Shown here one piece after another: positions 13,127 through 20,058 of a stretch of 23,985 nucleotides of DNA (its first letter is position 1; every line of letters begins with the position of its first letter). Location of the stretch: positions 1-23,985 of the forward strand of contig JACCRH010000295.1 in assembly GCA_013813675.1 (NCBI GenBank). Reading direction: 5' to 3'. The stretch comes from Gemmatimonadales bacterium (lineage in GTDB: Bacteria > Gemmatimonadota > Gemmatimonadetes > Gemmatimonadales > GWC2-71-9). A model generated the notes under the pieces. That model was not told where the DNA came from. It saw only the letters and a list, made by a program, of their open reading frames with translations, and did no database searches. The position numbers and the translations under genes are program-made.

Positions 13127-13830
13127 CCTCGCGCCGGGATCGAGTCCCGTTCGACTCCCACTACTACGAGAAGCTGGTGCGCGGGGGGCGCCAACCGGAG
13201 CCGCGCCACGTCTTTCGGGACATCTACCGCCGGCACCACTGGACCGGGAGCGATTCGGCCTCCGGCGCGGGCGCGGGCCTCGACCAGACCGGGGAGCTTC
13301 GCCGGCTGCTGCCCGGGCTGCTCACCGAGCTGGGGGTCGACACCATCCTCGATCTCCCCTGCGGCGACTTCAGCTGGATGCGGACGCTCGATCTCCCCGT
13401 GGCGCACTACATCGGCGCCGACCTCCTCCCCGAGGTCGTCCAGCCGCTCGCGGCCAGGTTCACCGACGACCGCCACGAATTCCTGGTGCTCGACCTCACG
13501 CGGGACCGCCTCCCACCCGGCGATGTCCTCCTCTGCCGCGACTGTCTGGTGCACCTGTCCTTCGCCGACATCCGAAGCGCGGTCGCGAACGCAGCGGGGA
13601 GCACCATCACCTACGTACTCACCACCACGTTTCCCCGCACCGAGTTCAACGAGGACATCGTCACGGGCGACTGGCGGGTGCTCGACCTGGAGGGCGCGCC
13701 ATTCCACTTTCCGGCGCCGATCCGTATCCTGAACGAAGGCTGCACCGAAGCGGCTGGACTGTTTGCCGACAAGAGCCTCGGACTCTGGCGCATCGAAGAT
13801 CTCCGCGGCCTTCCTTTTCTCGGAAGCTGA
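13123..13830 (+). CDS. Class I SAM-dependent methyltransferase
   Basis: The 235-residue product opens SRRDRVPFDSHYYEKLVRGG and carries the Rossmann methyltransferase motif I TILDLPCGDFSWMRTL at about 75-90, then HYIGADLLPEVVQPLAARF as motif II with acidic D100, and DVLLCRDCLVHLSFADI as the motif IV region. The later VLTTTFPRTEFNEDIVTG and ILNEGCTEAAGLFADKSLGL contain the family's cap residues. Relatives with the PCGDFSWM motif are often annotated near sugar or glycan genes, but no glycan gene is present here. GTG 13123 overlaps the upstream stop by four bases. The acceptor is unknown. Confidence 0.85.
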   Translation: MTSRRDRVPFDSHYYEKLVRGGRQPEPRHVFRDIYRRHHWTGSDSASGAGAGLDQTGELRRLLPGLLTELGVDTILDLPCGDFSWMRTLDLPVAHYIGADLLPEVVQPLAARFTDDRHEFLVLDLTRDRLPPGDVLLCRDCLVHLSFADIRSAVANAAGSTITYVLTTTFPRTEFNEDIVTGDWRVLDLEGAPFHFPAPIRILNEGCTEAAGLFADKSLGLWRIEDLRGLPFLGS

Positions 13831-13858
13831 GGACCGAAGGACGCGCCCTCTTCGTGGA

Positions 13859-13874
13859 TGGCCCCGGTGGGCCA
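13859..13874. terminator. Weak hairpin after the methyltransferase gene
   Basis: TGGCCC (13859-13864) pairs with GGGCCA (13869-13874) across a 4-base loop, 28 bases after the stop. The stem is short and no T-run follows, so its role as a terminator is doubtful. The rest of the 184-base gap to 14015 contains GC-rich inverted patches (CCGCCG / CGGCGG near 13891-13918) but no gene I can support. Confidence 0.25.
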
Positions 13875-14014
13875 ACCATTGCCTCACCTGCCGCCGCACG
13901 GACGGGGGCTGGCGGCGGGACGGGTTTCACTGCTGCTCCAGGCTGACGCGCGGCGATGATGCCGTACGAACGCATCCGGCATGACACCCTCCTGCCGGCA
14001 CCGACTGCGGGGAG

Positions 14015-14509
14015 ATGATTGTGGCCGACCTGCCTCAGGCTCTGCTTCTGGAGGGGATTCAGCCCGGACCGGGGCGCCAGGGATGGCACGGCGGTCCGAC
14101 GCCGTTGGGAGCACTCCGTGGCATGACCGCCGCGGAGGCGGGGTGGAAGCCAGGTCGCAGGCGCAAGAGCATCTGGGTCCTGACGCTGCACATCGCCTAC
14201 TGGAAGTACGCGGTGCGCCGGCTGCTGGAGGGGAGCGAGCGGGGTGCCTTTCCCCGATCGCCGTCGAACTGGCCCCAGCCGCCAACATCACTCGACGACC
14301 AAAGTTGGGCAGCCGACGTGGGGCTACTCCGGGCCGAGCACAGTCGGCTGATGCAGGCGGCCGCGGCGGTGGATCCGAGGCTGCTCTCGAGGCGTCCGCC
14401 CACCTCGCGGCGGTGGAGCTACGGTGAGCTCATGCTGGGCATCGCCATGCATGACGCCTATCACACCGGACAGATTCAGCTGGTGAAACGGCTCTGGCAG
14501 GAACGGTGA
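14015..14509 (+). CDS. DinB family protein (second copy)
   Basis: The 164-residue product fits DinB: KSIWVLTLHIAYWKYAVRRL with H59, and GELMLGIAMHDAYHTGQIQL with H146 and H150 as the metal-binding HxxxH. The central PRSPSNWPQPP and VGLLRAEHSRLMQA segments match the usual loop and third helix. It differs strongly from the DinB gene at 2200, so it is not a recent duplicate. ATG 14015 directly abuts GGAG, which is a poor distance; GTG 14021, two codons later, has the same GGAG at an ideal 6 bases and may be the true start. It overlaps the DoxX gene by four bases (GTGA), so the two are coupled. Confidence 0.82.
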   Translation: MIVADLPQALLLEGIQPGPGRQGWHGGPTPLGALRGMTAAEAGWKPGRRRKSIWVLTLHIAYWKYAVRRLLEGSERGAFPRSPSNWPQPPTSLDDQSWAADVGLLRAEHSRLMQAAAAVDPRLLSRRPPTSRRWSYGELMLGIAMHDAYHTGQIQLVKRLWQER

Positions 14510-14904
14510 CCCGCGCCGACGGGGCCCGAACCGGCCTCGCCCTTTTCTTCACGGCGGCGGGAGCGATGCACTTCGTCGCTCCGGCCTATTATCGGCAGAT
14601 CGTGCCGTCCTATCTGCCGGCGCCGGACGCGCTGGTCGCCGCCAGTGGCGTCGCGGAGATCCTGGGGGGAATGGGCCTGTTGGTGGCGCGGGTCCGTCCG
14701 GCCGCCGGCGTCTGGCTCATGGCGCTCCTGGTTGCGATCTTCCCGGCCAACGTGGAGATGTTGCGGCTCTTCCGCGCGCGGGGCGTGCCGCCGGTGGCGG
14801 AGCTGCTGCTCTGGTTGCGCTTGCCGTTGCAGGGTGTGCTCATCTGGTGGGTATGGCGGTTGAGCCGCCCAAACCGACAAAGGAATCGGGAGGTCGCCGC
14901 ATGA
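14506..14904 (+). CDS. DoxX-like membrane protein
   Basis: The 132-residue product has four hydrophobic stretches: about 8-24 (TGLALFFTAAGAMHFVAPAY), 43-60, 66-82 and 98-116. AGAMHFVAPAYYRQIVPSYL and ASGVAEILGGMGLL are diagnostic of the DoxX superfamily, where the G..HF...... and SG..E...G.GL patterns recur; here they correspond to the first and second helices. DoxX proteins act in quinone or redox-linked membrane processes, but no substrate can be assigned. It starts with GTG inside the DinB stop and its own stop overlaps the NTF2-like gene's ATG. This three-gene coupling suggests a shared function or stoichiometry. Confidence 0.85.
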   Translation: MTRADGARTGLALFFTAAGAMHFVAPAYYRQIVPSYLPAPDALVAASGVAEILGGMGLLVARVRPAAGVWLMALLVAIFPANVEMLRLFRARGVPPVAELLLWLRLPLQGVLIWWVWRLSRPNRQRNREVAA

Positions 14905-15278
14905 CCGAAGCCGACGCCCAGCGGTTCGCGCTCGAGTGGGTCGAATCGTGGAACAGCCACGATCTGGAGCGGATCTTGAGTCACTATTCGGAGGACGTGG
15001 AGGTCACGTCGCCCCTGATCGAGACGGTGTTGGGCCCGGGACGACTCTCGGTCCGGGGAAAGAAAGACCTCCGGTCGTACTGGGGCCCGGCCCTCGACCG
15101 ATATCCCGACCTCCACTTTGTGCTCTTTCGCGCCTACGCCGGGCCCAACAGCCTAGTGCTGCACTACCAGAGTGTCCAAGGCCTCATCGGCGCCGAATGC
15201 ATGGAATTCGACCGCGACGGGGCGGTCTGCCGTGTGCTCGCCCATTACGCCCTCGGCGCCGATCCGATCGCCGCCTGA
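14901..15278 (+). CDS. NTF2-like / SnoaL-type protein (fourth copy)
   Basis: The 125-residue product begins MTEADAQRFALEWVESWNSH, followed by DLERILSHYSEDVEVTSPLI, the classic SnoaL opening in which the HDLERxxxxYxxDVxxxSP pattern makes the pocket. KKDLRSYWGPALDRYPDLHF is the second helix and strand; CRVLAHYALG closes the fold. No signal peptide is present. ATG 14901 overlaps the DoxX stop (ATGA) and GGGAGG lies 7 bases upstream, giving both coupling and an independent ribosome site. It may be a polyketide-cyclase-like or isomerase-like enzyme, or a ligand-binding protein; nothing in the pocket identifies a substrate. Confidence 0.82.
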   Translation: MTEADAQRFALEWVESWNSHDLERILSHYSEDVEVTSPLIETVLGPGRLSVRGKKDLRSYWGPALDRYPDLHFVLFRAYAGPNSLVLHYQSVQGLIGAECMEFDRDGAVCRVLAHYALGADPIAA

Positions 15279-15351
15279 TGGTGCACGCCGCCCGCCGCCT
15301 GCCGAAGAGCATACGGTCACCGCATCGACGCGGCATCGCGACAGGTGACCC

Positions 15352-15810
15352 GTGAAGATGTGGATCGATGCCGATGCCGCGCCCCGTGAGGTCAAGGAGA
15401 TGCTCTTTCGCGCGGCCAAGCGGCTCGGCATCGAGACGGTGCTCGTGGCCAACCGCCGCCTCCAGACCCCGGTCGGAAACCGGCTGGTCACCGCGGTGTG
15501 GGTGAACGGGGGGCCGGATGTCGCGGACGGCTACATCGTGGAGCATGCACGGGCCGGCGACCTCGTGGTGACGCAGGACGTGCCATTGGCGGCGCAGCTG
15601 GTCCCCGGGAATATCGCGGTGCTCGACCCGCGGGGTGAGGAGCACACCGCCGAAACTATCGGCGAGCGACTCTCGGTCCGCGACTTCATGGACGCGTTGC
15701 GAACGGCGGGAGCGGTGACGGGTGGGCCGGCGCCGTACGATGCGCGTGCAAAGCAGGCGTTCGCCGCGGCGCTGGACCGCGCGTTGGCCAGGCTCACGCG
15801 TGGAAGCTGA
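15352..15810 (+). CDS. UPF0178 (YaiI/YqxD, DUF188) family protein
   Basis: The 152-residue product starts MKMWIDADAAPREVKEMLFR and has VLVANRRLQTPVGNRLVT, GPDVADGYIVEHARAGDLVV and TQDVPLAAQLV, then LDPRGEEHTAETIGERLSVR and DFMDALRTAGAVTGGP. These are the conserved blocks of the YaiI/YqxD family, and the length agrees. The acidic residues near the start (DAD), in DVAD and in TQDVPLA resemble a PIN-like nuclease fold, but no activity is established for the family. One departure is DADAAP, where members usually have DADACP, so the conserved Cys is Ala. GTG 15352 and ATG 15358 are both possible starts. It ends 5 bases before a strong hairpin. Confidence 0.92.
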   Translation: MKMWIDADAAPREVKEMLFRAAKRLGIETVLVANRRLQTPVGNRLVTAVWVNGGPDVADGYIVEHARAGDLVVTQDVPLAAQLVPGNIAVLDPRGEEHTAETIGERLSVRDFMDALRTAGAVTGGPAPYDARAKQAFAAALDRALARLTRGS

Positions 15811-15814
15811 CGAG

Positions 15815-15849
15815 CGCGGCCCGCGTCCACCTGAGTGGAGCGGGCCGCG
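15815..15849. terminator. Strong bidirectional hairpin between convergent UPF0178 and rpsU genes
   Basis: CGCGGCCCG (15815-15823) pairs with CGGGCCGCG (15841-15849), and the inner TCCAC (15826-15830) pairs with GTGGA (15835-15839) over the loop CTGA. C15824 can also pair with G15840, leaving one bulged base, for about 15 bp in total. It lies 5 bases after the plus-strand stop and 31 bases beyond the minus-strand stop. No T-tract follows on either side, so termination would rely on the very stable stem or on Rho. Confidence 0.7.
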
Positions 15850-15879
15850 TCGATTGCCGGGCAGGGCACCGGGAGCTCT

Positions 15880-16068
15880 TCAGTTCTCCTTGGAGCGGCG
15901 CCGGCGGCGCCGGGCCGCCGCTGCCTTCAGTTGCCGGGCGGCGCTCGGTTTCACGTAGTGCCGCCGCTGACGCAGCTCTTTGAGCAGCCCGGCTTTCTGC
16001 ACCTTGCGCTTGAAGAGTTTGAGGGCGTGCTCCAGGCGATCGCTCTCATCGAGCCGAACTTCTATCAC
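15880..16068 (-). CDS. rpsU: 30S ribosomal protein bS21
   Basis: The 62-residue product IEVRLDESDRLEHALKLF, then KRKVQKAGLLKELRQRRHYV and KPSAARQLKAAAARRRRR, is a clear bS21 with the conserved DxLExALxxFKRxxxKAG and RRxxYxKPSxxR blocks. bS21 binds the 30S head near the anti-Shine-Dalgarno region and affects initiation. I place the start at GTG with codon 16066-16068, because family members begin (M)IEV and GGGAGGG lies just upstream; the open frame runs 11 residues further without family similarity. It is usually located with dnaG/rpoD or alone; here it stands between an UPF0178 gene and a small membrane protein gene. Confidence 0.93.
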   Translation of the reverse strand: MIEVRLDESDRLEHALKLFKRKVQKAGLLKELRQRRHYVKPSAARQLKAAAARRRRRRSKEN

Positions 16069-16140
16069 GCTGCCCTCCCGCTGGGTAGATCCGGGAGACA
16101 TGGACGAGTCCGGTGCCTCCCGGTCCCCAGGTCTCCTCGG

Positions 16141-16165
16141 ACCGCCCTCGTGGGACGAGGGCGGT
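16141..16165. promoter_or_regulatory. 10-bp perfect hairpin in the upstream region of rpsU
   Basis: ACCGCCCTCG (16141-16150) and CGAGGGCGGT (16156-16165) form a perfect 10-bp stem with a 5-base loop. It lies about 73 bases upstream of the rpsU start, downstream of the minus-strand membrane protein gene. It could end transcription from that gene (no T-run follows) or be a leader structure of rpsU. The rest of the 242-base gap (16069-16310) shows no gene. Confidence 0.5.
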
Positions 16166-16310
16166 GCACGCCAAGATTACCCTCTCCGCCGGGGGACGGC
16201 AACGTCGCCATGCTGCAGCAGATGGTCAGGGCCGCTCCGACGTGCCCGGTACCGCGGTGAGTATTCGGCGAAAGCGTAGTATGCCGATTGACCGGGCAGA
16301 CTGCTCCCGC

Positions 16311-16550
16311 TCAGAGCACCCAGGCCAGGCAGCCGAGGGCCAGAAGCAATGCGGCCGTCCCGGCCAACCGCGCCCGGGCGCGATGGCTCGCCCCTTCCGG
16401 GCCTCCCTGGCGAGAACCGGGCAGGCCCGGCGCCATATGCCGGAAAGTCGCGGCCAGATCGGCCCGGCTTGCTTCCCAGAAGGAATAAAAGGCATAGAGT
16501 CCGAGAGTAACGGCACTGGCCCAGCAGACCTGCAACAGCGGCGTAGTCAT
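16311..16550 (-). CDS. Small two-helix membrane protein
   Basis: Starting at the ATG with codon 16548-16550, the product has 79 residues: TTPLLQVCWASAVTLGLYAF as first helix, a polar loop with FRHMAPGLPGSRQGGPEG, and RARLAGTAALLLALGCLAWV as second helix. The minus strand has GGAAGG upstream of the ATG. The frame is open far beyond this ATG, but that region is non-coding upstream sequence and the antisense of the DUF1089 gene. No known family is recognised. It is divergent from the gene at 16746 across about 195 bases that show no other gene. Confidence 0.55.
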   Translation of the reverse strand: MTTPLLQVCWASAVTLGLYAFYSFWEASRADLAATFRHMAPGLPGSRQGGPEGASHRARARLAGTAALLLALGCLAWVL

Positions 16551-16745
16551 CCGACCTTCCGAGCGGTCACAAGAGGCTCCTGGATGTGGCGCGACGGGCC
16601 GGGAAGATGCAAAATGCCGCACCATTCCCGCCGGTCGCGGCGGAATCAGAGGCATCACGCCCCTCCTGCATGAGGCAGGCCATGCGACCGACTCTCGCAT
16701 CGTCTCACCGGGACGGCGCTTGATCGTGGAGGGCGTTCGCCCATC

Positions 16746-17351
16746 TTGCGGGTCAGGGGAAGTACGGACACTTGGCCCAGGGAGACGCCCCTGCCTGCCA
16801 ACACCGCGTTCTGGCGCAGGCTGGATCAACCGGGACACGAGGCTGCTCGTCTCGTGCACCACGCCCCCTTCTGGCAGTTGGGCGGCACCGCGGTGTTCGC
16901 CGAGGACCGGCGGACCTGCCGCCTGGAGTACCAGGTGGTGTGCGATGCGGGATGGCGGACGCTTCACGCCAAGGTGACCGGCTGGATCGGCCTGGATCCG
17001 GTCAAGGTCGAAGTGTACACCGACTCCGCGCGGCGCTGGATCCTCAACGGCCAGGAGACGCCGGCGGTGGCAGGCTGCGTGGATCTCGATCTCGCCTTCA
17101 GTCCGTCGACCAACACCATTCCGATTCGGCGTCTGTCGCTCAACCCGGGAGAGCGGGCCGAGGTCAGAGCCGCCTGGCTTCGGTTTCCAGAGTTCACCTT
17201 CGAGCCGCTGGTCCAGACGTACGTCCGTACGGGGGAGTCGAGCTACCACTACGAATCGCTGGGCGGAGAGTTCGTGACCGACCTGGAGGTCAGCAGCGAC
17301 GGTTTCATCCTTCGATATCCACCGCTGTGGGAGAGCGAACCCGGCGTCTGA
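16746..17351 (+). CDS. DUF1089 family (putative glycolipid-binding) protein
   Basis: The product ends ...GFILRYPPLWESEPGV and has up to 201 residues. The core starts at AFWRRLDQPGHEAARLVHHA and continues CRLEYQVVCDAGWRTLHAKV and TGWIGLDPVKVEVYTD, then GCVDLDLAFSPSTNTIPIRR and VRAAWLRFPEFTFEPLVQTY. These are the conserved blocks of DUF1089 (PF06475), which has been called putative glycolipid-binding from structural data. There is no ATG or GTG in frame close to the core. TTG 16746 gives the longest product; CTG 16791, with AGGGAG 6 bases upstream, fits the family N-terminus better. The start is therefore uncertain, and the protein could be about 186 residues. Confidence 0.8.
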   Translation: MRVRGSTDTWPRETPLPANTAFWRRLDQPGHEAARLVHHAPFWQLGGTAVFAEDRRTCRLEYQVVCDAGWRTLHAKVTGWIGLDPVKVEVYTDSARRWILNGQETPAVAGCVDLDLAFSPSTNTIPIRRLSLNPGERAEVRAAWLRFPEFTFEPLVQTYVRTGESSYHYESLGGEFVTDLEVSSDGFILRYPPLWESEPGV

Positions 17352-17374
17352 AGGCCGGCGGAGAGCGCCAACCC

Positions 17375-17743
17375 ATGCTGAACACCGAAGCCGATCCCCG
17401 AGTCTACTTCGCGGCCGAGCGGACGCTCCTGGCCTGGATCCGAACCGGTATCACGATCATGGCGTTCGGCTTCGTGGTCGCGAGATTCGGACTCCTCGTT
17501 CGCCTGCTCCGTGCCGAGGACGGCCACCCCCTCCCCGGTGGTGGCGTGTCGGCCTATCTCGGCTCGGTGCTGGTTCTCATCGGCGTCGTGGCCATCTCGG
17601 CAGGCACCAAGCGGTACCGGGATTTTTGCCGCTTGCTCGGCTCCGCTTCACTGCCTTCCCCGCACGCCGAGGTCCTGCCATTGATTCTGGGTTGGTCGCT
17701 GGCCGTGCTGGGCGTGGTACTCGTGGTCGTTCTCTTCTCGTGA
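17375..17743 (+). CDS. DUF202 (YidH-like) membrane protein
   Basis: The 122-residue product contains RVYFAAERTLLAWIRTGITI followed by MAFGFVVARFGL, the defining DUF202 motif (AxERTxLAWxRT...). Three hydrophobic segments lie near 23-42, 57-76 and 100-120, as is usual for the family. Its function is unknown; members are small inner-membrane proteins. ATG 17375 follows the DUF1089 stop by 23 bases, with GGAG about 11 bases upstream. The C-terminal helix VLPLILGWSLAVLGVVLVVV is separated by a polar stretch containing SLPSPHAEV. It may be co-transcribed with DUF1089. Confidence 0.88.
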   Translation: MLNTEADPRVYFAAERTLLAWIRTGITIMAFGFVVARFGLLVRLLRAEDGHPLPGGGVSAYLGSVLVLIGVVAISAGTKRYRDFCRLLGSASLPSPHAEVLPLILGWSLAVLGVVLVVVLFS

Positions 17744-17848
17744 TCCGCACCCGGAGCTTCTCGAACCCCTTCAGCGTGTTCGCCGAGGCTCTCGACGTGC
17801 CGGGGCACGTCACTAGTCCCCACAGCCTTCACCTTGACCGGAGGAGCG

Positions 17849-18202
17849 ATGCCCCAGCCCAGCCTGGCGAACGAGGTCGCCAAGCTCCACGCGACCCTGC
17901 AAGCGCTCGAGTCTCGCGTCGCGAGCGGCGAAGTGCCCATCGAGGGTCTGGCCGACTTCAAGAGCTCGGTGGACGACCTGCGGCTGAGGTTGTGGGGTCT
18001 GATGAGCGCGGGGACGGCGAACGACTATCGGGCATTTCAGGAGCGGTTCCGGCTGCGCCGGACCAAAGAGATCTGCCAGGGCGTGGCGGGTGAGCTGCGG
18101 GCGGGCACGCTGAGCAGCCGGCACGAGGAGCTGCGGCCGCTGGCCGAGGCCGCCAGCGATCTCGCGCGCGCCATCGTCGGCACGGGCCGGCCGGCGAGCT
18201 GA
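17849..18202 (+). CDS. Unknown helical cytoplasmic protein
   Basis: The 117-residue product is predicted mostly helical: LANEVAKLHATLQALESRVA, GLADFKSSVDDLRLRLWGLM, then DYRAFQERFRLRRTKEICQG and LRPLAEAASDLARAIVGTGR. Regularly spaced Leu residues in the first part could form a short coiled coil. There is no signal peptide or membrane segment. ATG 17849 is supported by GGAGGA 5-6 bases upstream. It follows DUF202 after 105 bases and ends 29 bases before the stop of a convergent lipoprotein gene. I do not recognise the family; the RRTKEICQGV segment looks basic and might contact nucleic acid, but that is only a guess. Confidence 0.65.
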   Translation: MPQPSLANEVAKLHATLQALESRVASGEVPIEGLADFKSSVDDLRLRLWGLMSAGTANDYRAFQERFRLRRTKEICQGVAGELRAGTLSSRHEELRPLAEAASDLARAIVGTGRPAS

Positions 18203-18231
18203 GTCCGGCGCCCGGAAGCCGACGGGCCCCG

Positions 18232-18696
18232 TCAGTCGAGCAGTTTGGCGGCGCCTTCCGGAACCGGGGACGCCTGCTGGTCCGAGGGCCAGGTCTCCCA
18301 GGTCAGCGGGCAACCGTTGCCGAAGGGGGGACTGGGGTGTCCGCTCCGCCGCATCAGGTCGTGCAGCATCTCGTGGCGGACCACCATCTCGTGGGCGGTC
18401 CAGGTGGAGGCCAGGAAAATCTTGTGGCCCGGGTCCCAGTGGCCGACGCAATTGCCGCTGGAACAGGCAAAGCTTGGACCCGGCACGATCAGCCACTCGA
18501 CCCGGTCGAAATTGCCGCTGAGGCCCGAGCACGCCTGGGTCTTGTCCCACCACTCGCGGTACACCGTGGGCGGTTCCCACTGCTGGCTCCCCGCCGGGTC
18601 GAAGCCGCAAGCGGCGAGGACGGTGATCAAGGCCACGGAGGTGCAACGGAGACGGGTGAGCACGCGCTTTCGGAGGGCAATGGGCGTGCCGACCAT
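18232..18696 (-). CDS. Zincin-like lipoprotein (HExxH)
   Basis: Starting at the ATG with codon 18694-18696, the product has 154 residues. The N-terminus RKRVLTRLRCTSVALITVLA is followed by AC, giving a lipobox (LAAC, C30). The mature part contains HEMLHDLMRRSGH at 108-120: an HExxH zinc motif with a third His (H120) 12 residues after the first, a little longer than in classical metzincins. Cys 56, 78, 83 and 129 could form disulfides. This suggests a small membrane-anchored metallopeptidase of a 'hypothetical lipoprotein' type. No propeptide is visible. The upstream ribosome site is weak, so GTG at residue 12 is a possible alternative start. It is divergent from an outer-membrane barrel gene. 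Confidence 0.7.
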   Translation of the reverse strand: MVGTPIALRKRVLTRLRCTSVALITVLAACGFDPAGSQQWEPPTVYREWWDKTQACSGLSGNFDRVEWLIVPGPSFACSSGNCVGHWDPGHKIFLASTWTAHEMVVRHEMLHDLMRRSGHPSPPFGNGCPLTWETWPSDQQASPVPEGAAKLLD

Positions 18697-18727
18697 CGCA
18701 GTGGATGCAAGCCATTGTCTCGCAACG

Positions 18728-18751
18728 CGGGGGCTGGTGTGTTCGCCCCCG
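18728..18751. promoter_or_regulatory. Inverted repeat in divergent region between lipoprotein and barrel genes
   Basis: CGGGGGC (18728-18734) and GCCCCCG (18745-18751) form a perfect 7-bp stem with a 10-base loop. It lies 31-55 bases upstream of the minus-strand ATG and more than 120 bases upstream of the plus-strand gene. It could be an operator or a leader hairpin of the lipoprotein gene. No promoter hexamers with good spacing were found in 18697-18874. Confidence 0.35.
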
Positions 18752-18874
18752 TCTCCGCCGTCCCCCTGTCGAGATGCAAGAGCCACCCGCACTGTGGGGT
18801 CTGGCCAGCCGCATGGCGGATCGCCAAATTTCCTATGGCCCTCATCCGGCCTCGCCCCGCCCTGGAGGTGCAAG

Positions 18875-19522
18875 ATGTGGCATCGTTGTTCCAGCCTCCC
18901 CATCTCGCTGCTGCTTTCCTTCGCGGCAATTCCTGCCGCTGCCCAGGTCGAGCTCACGGTTCACGGAGGCTTGCACCTGGGTGGCGCGCAAGGCGAGCGG
19001 CACGCACTGGCCCGGCCGGCGCGCGCCGTGGGGCATACCCGGTTGCTGATCGAGGCCACCACCGCCGGCGCCCGGCTCGGCATCGGGCTCTCCGACCGGT
19101 GGATGGTCGACGGGGGAGCCGCGTGGTCCCGCAACAGCAATCGGGAGGGAGCCGTCAGCCGGACGTTTCCCTCCTTCGAGTCACAAACCCTCTTCCTCAG
19201 CAGCACGGTCCAGGGTTGGATGACCGACCCGGCGTCGCGTCTCGGCGTCGTGGCTGGAGTGGGGCCGGCGCTGATTCTTCAGCGCGGGCAGGGCGCCTCG
19301 GCCACGCAGCAGACAAATCTGGGAGGGATGCTCAGCCTTGTCGGGGTCATGCGGCTCGACCATCGCTTCTCGGTGCGGCTCGACGCCCAGCAGTATTTCT
19401 TCTCCAGCACCTTCGACGACTCCTACACGCCGCATCTGGGGACCGCCCCGGCTCCGGAAGATGCCTCGAGGCTTCGGCACGACTTCGTGATGCTCGCCGG
19501 GCTCTCGTGGCGGAGCGATTGA
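18875..19522 (+). CDS. Predicted outer-membrane beta-barrel protein
   Basis: The 215-residue product has a clear signal peptide: MWHRCSSLPISLLLSFAAIP ending AAAQ at 24. The mature part is rich in alternating strands with aromatic girdle residues, e.g. VELTVHGGLHLGG, RLLIEATTAGARLGIGL, RWMVDGGAAWSRNS, SQTLFLSSTVQGWM, LSLVGVMRLDHRFSVRLDAQ and HDFVMLAGLSWRSD. The final residues (FVMLAGLSWR..) resemble a barrel's last strand but end in D rather than Phe. About eight strands are likely, so an OmpA/OmpW-sized barrel. ATG 18875 has GGAGG 7 bases before. The function (porin, adhesin or structural) is not visible. Its 3' end overlaps the GNAT gene by up to 16 bases. Confidence 0.75.
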   Translation: MWHRCSSLPISLLLSFAAIPAAAQVELTVHGGLHLGGAQGERHALARPARAVGHTRLLIEATTAGARLGIGLSDRWMVDGGAAWSRNSNREGAVSRTFPSFESQTLFLSSTVQGWMTDPASRLGVVAGVGPALILQRGQGASATQQTNLGGMLSLVGVMRLDHRFSVRLDAQQYFFSSTFDDSYTPHLGTAPAPEDASRLRHDFVMLAGLSWRSD

Positions 19523-20058
19523 CGACGATCCGACCGGCGCGGCGCGGCGACGCCGCGGCACTGGCGGAGCTTGGAGCCCGCACCTTCCGGGACGCGTTCG
19601 AGGCCGACAACACTCCCGAGGACATGGCGCTGTACTTGACCTCGAGCTACGGTCCGGAGCTTCAAGCCGCCGAGCTCGACAACCCTCACATCGTGACCCT
19701 TCTCGCGGAAAACGAGGGACGCCTCGCCGGCTACGCCCAACTCCGGGAAGGCGCCGCGCCGGACTGTGTCGGGCAGGCGAGATCCATCGAGCTATGGCGC
19801 TTCTACGTGGACCGGCCGTGGCAGGGCCAGGGCCTGGCGGGGGAACTGATGGAGGAAACGATCGCTGCCGCCACTACCCGGGGCGCCGAGATCCTCTGGT
19901 TGAGCGTGTGGGAGCGGAACCACAGGGCACAGGCTTTCTACCGTAAGTGTGGCTTCGAGGATTGCGGGGAGAAGCAGTTCATCCTCGGCAACGATCGCCA
20001 GACCGACCGGGTCATGTCACTCTCGCTGCAAAGGCGACATGCTCCTCTGGCCCGGTAG
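19507..20058 (+). CDS. GNAT family N-acetyltransferase
   Basis: From GTG 19507 the product has 183 residues; TTG 19519, overlapping the previous stop, would give 179 and is equally plausible. The core TIRPARRGDAAALAELGART is the typical GNAT opening. Motif A, ELWRFYVDRPWQGQGLAGEL (about 95-114), contains the Q-GQG-L-A acetyl-CoA loop, followed by the motif B segment EILWLSVWERNHRAQAFYRK and CGF. It uses acetyl-CoA to acetylate an amine; the acceptor is unknown. It sits between a barrel gene (16-base overlap) and the M20 hydrolase (20-base overlap), so the three are translationally interlocked. Confidence 0.88.
   Translation: MAERLTTIRPARRGDAAALAELGARTFRDAFEADNTPEDMALYLTSSYGPELQAAELDNPHIVTLLAENEGRLAGYAQLREGAAPDCVGQARSIELWRFYVDRPWQGQGLAGELMEETIAAATTRGAEILWLSVWERNHRAQAFYRKCGFEDCGEKQFILGNDRQTDRVMSLSLQRRHAPLAR

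Noticed and set aside
12928..13899. Minus-strand open frame of 323 residues
   Set aside because: It overlaps the well-supported methyltransferase and membrane protein genes in antisense.
18245..18874. N-terminal extension of the barrel protein reading frame
   Set aside because: The open frame continues upstream of 18875, but GGAGG and a signal peptide at ATG 18875 mark the start, and the extension runs antisense through the lipoprotein gene.
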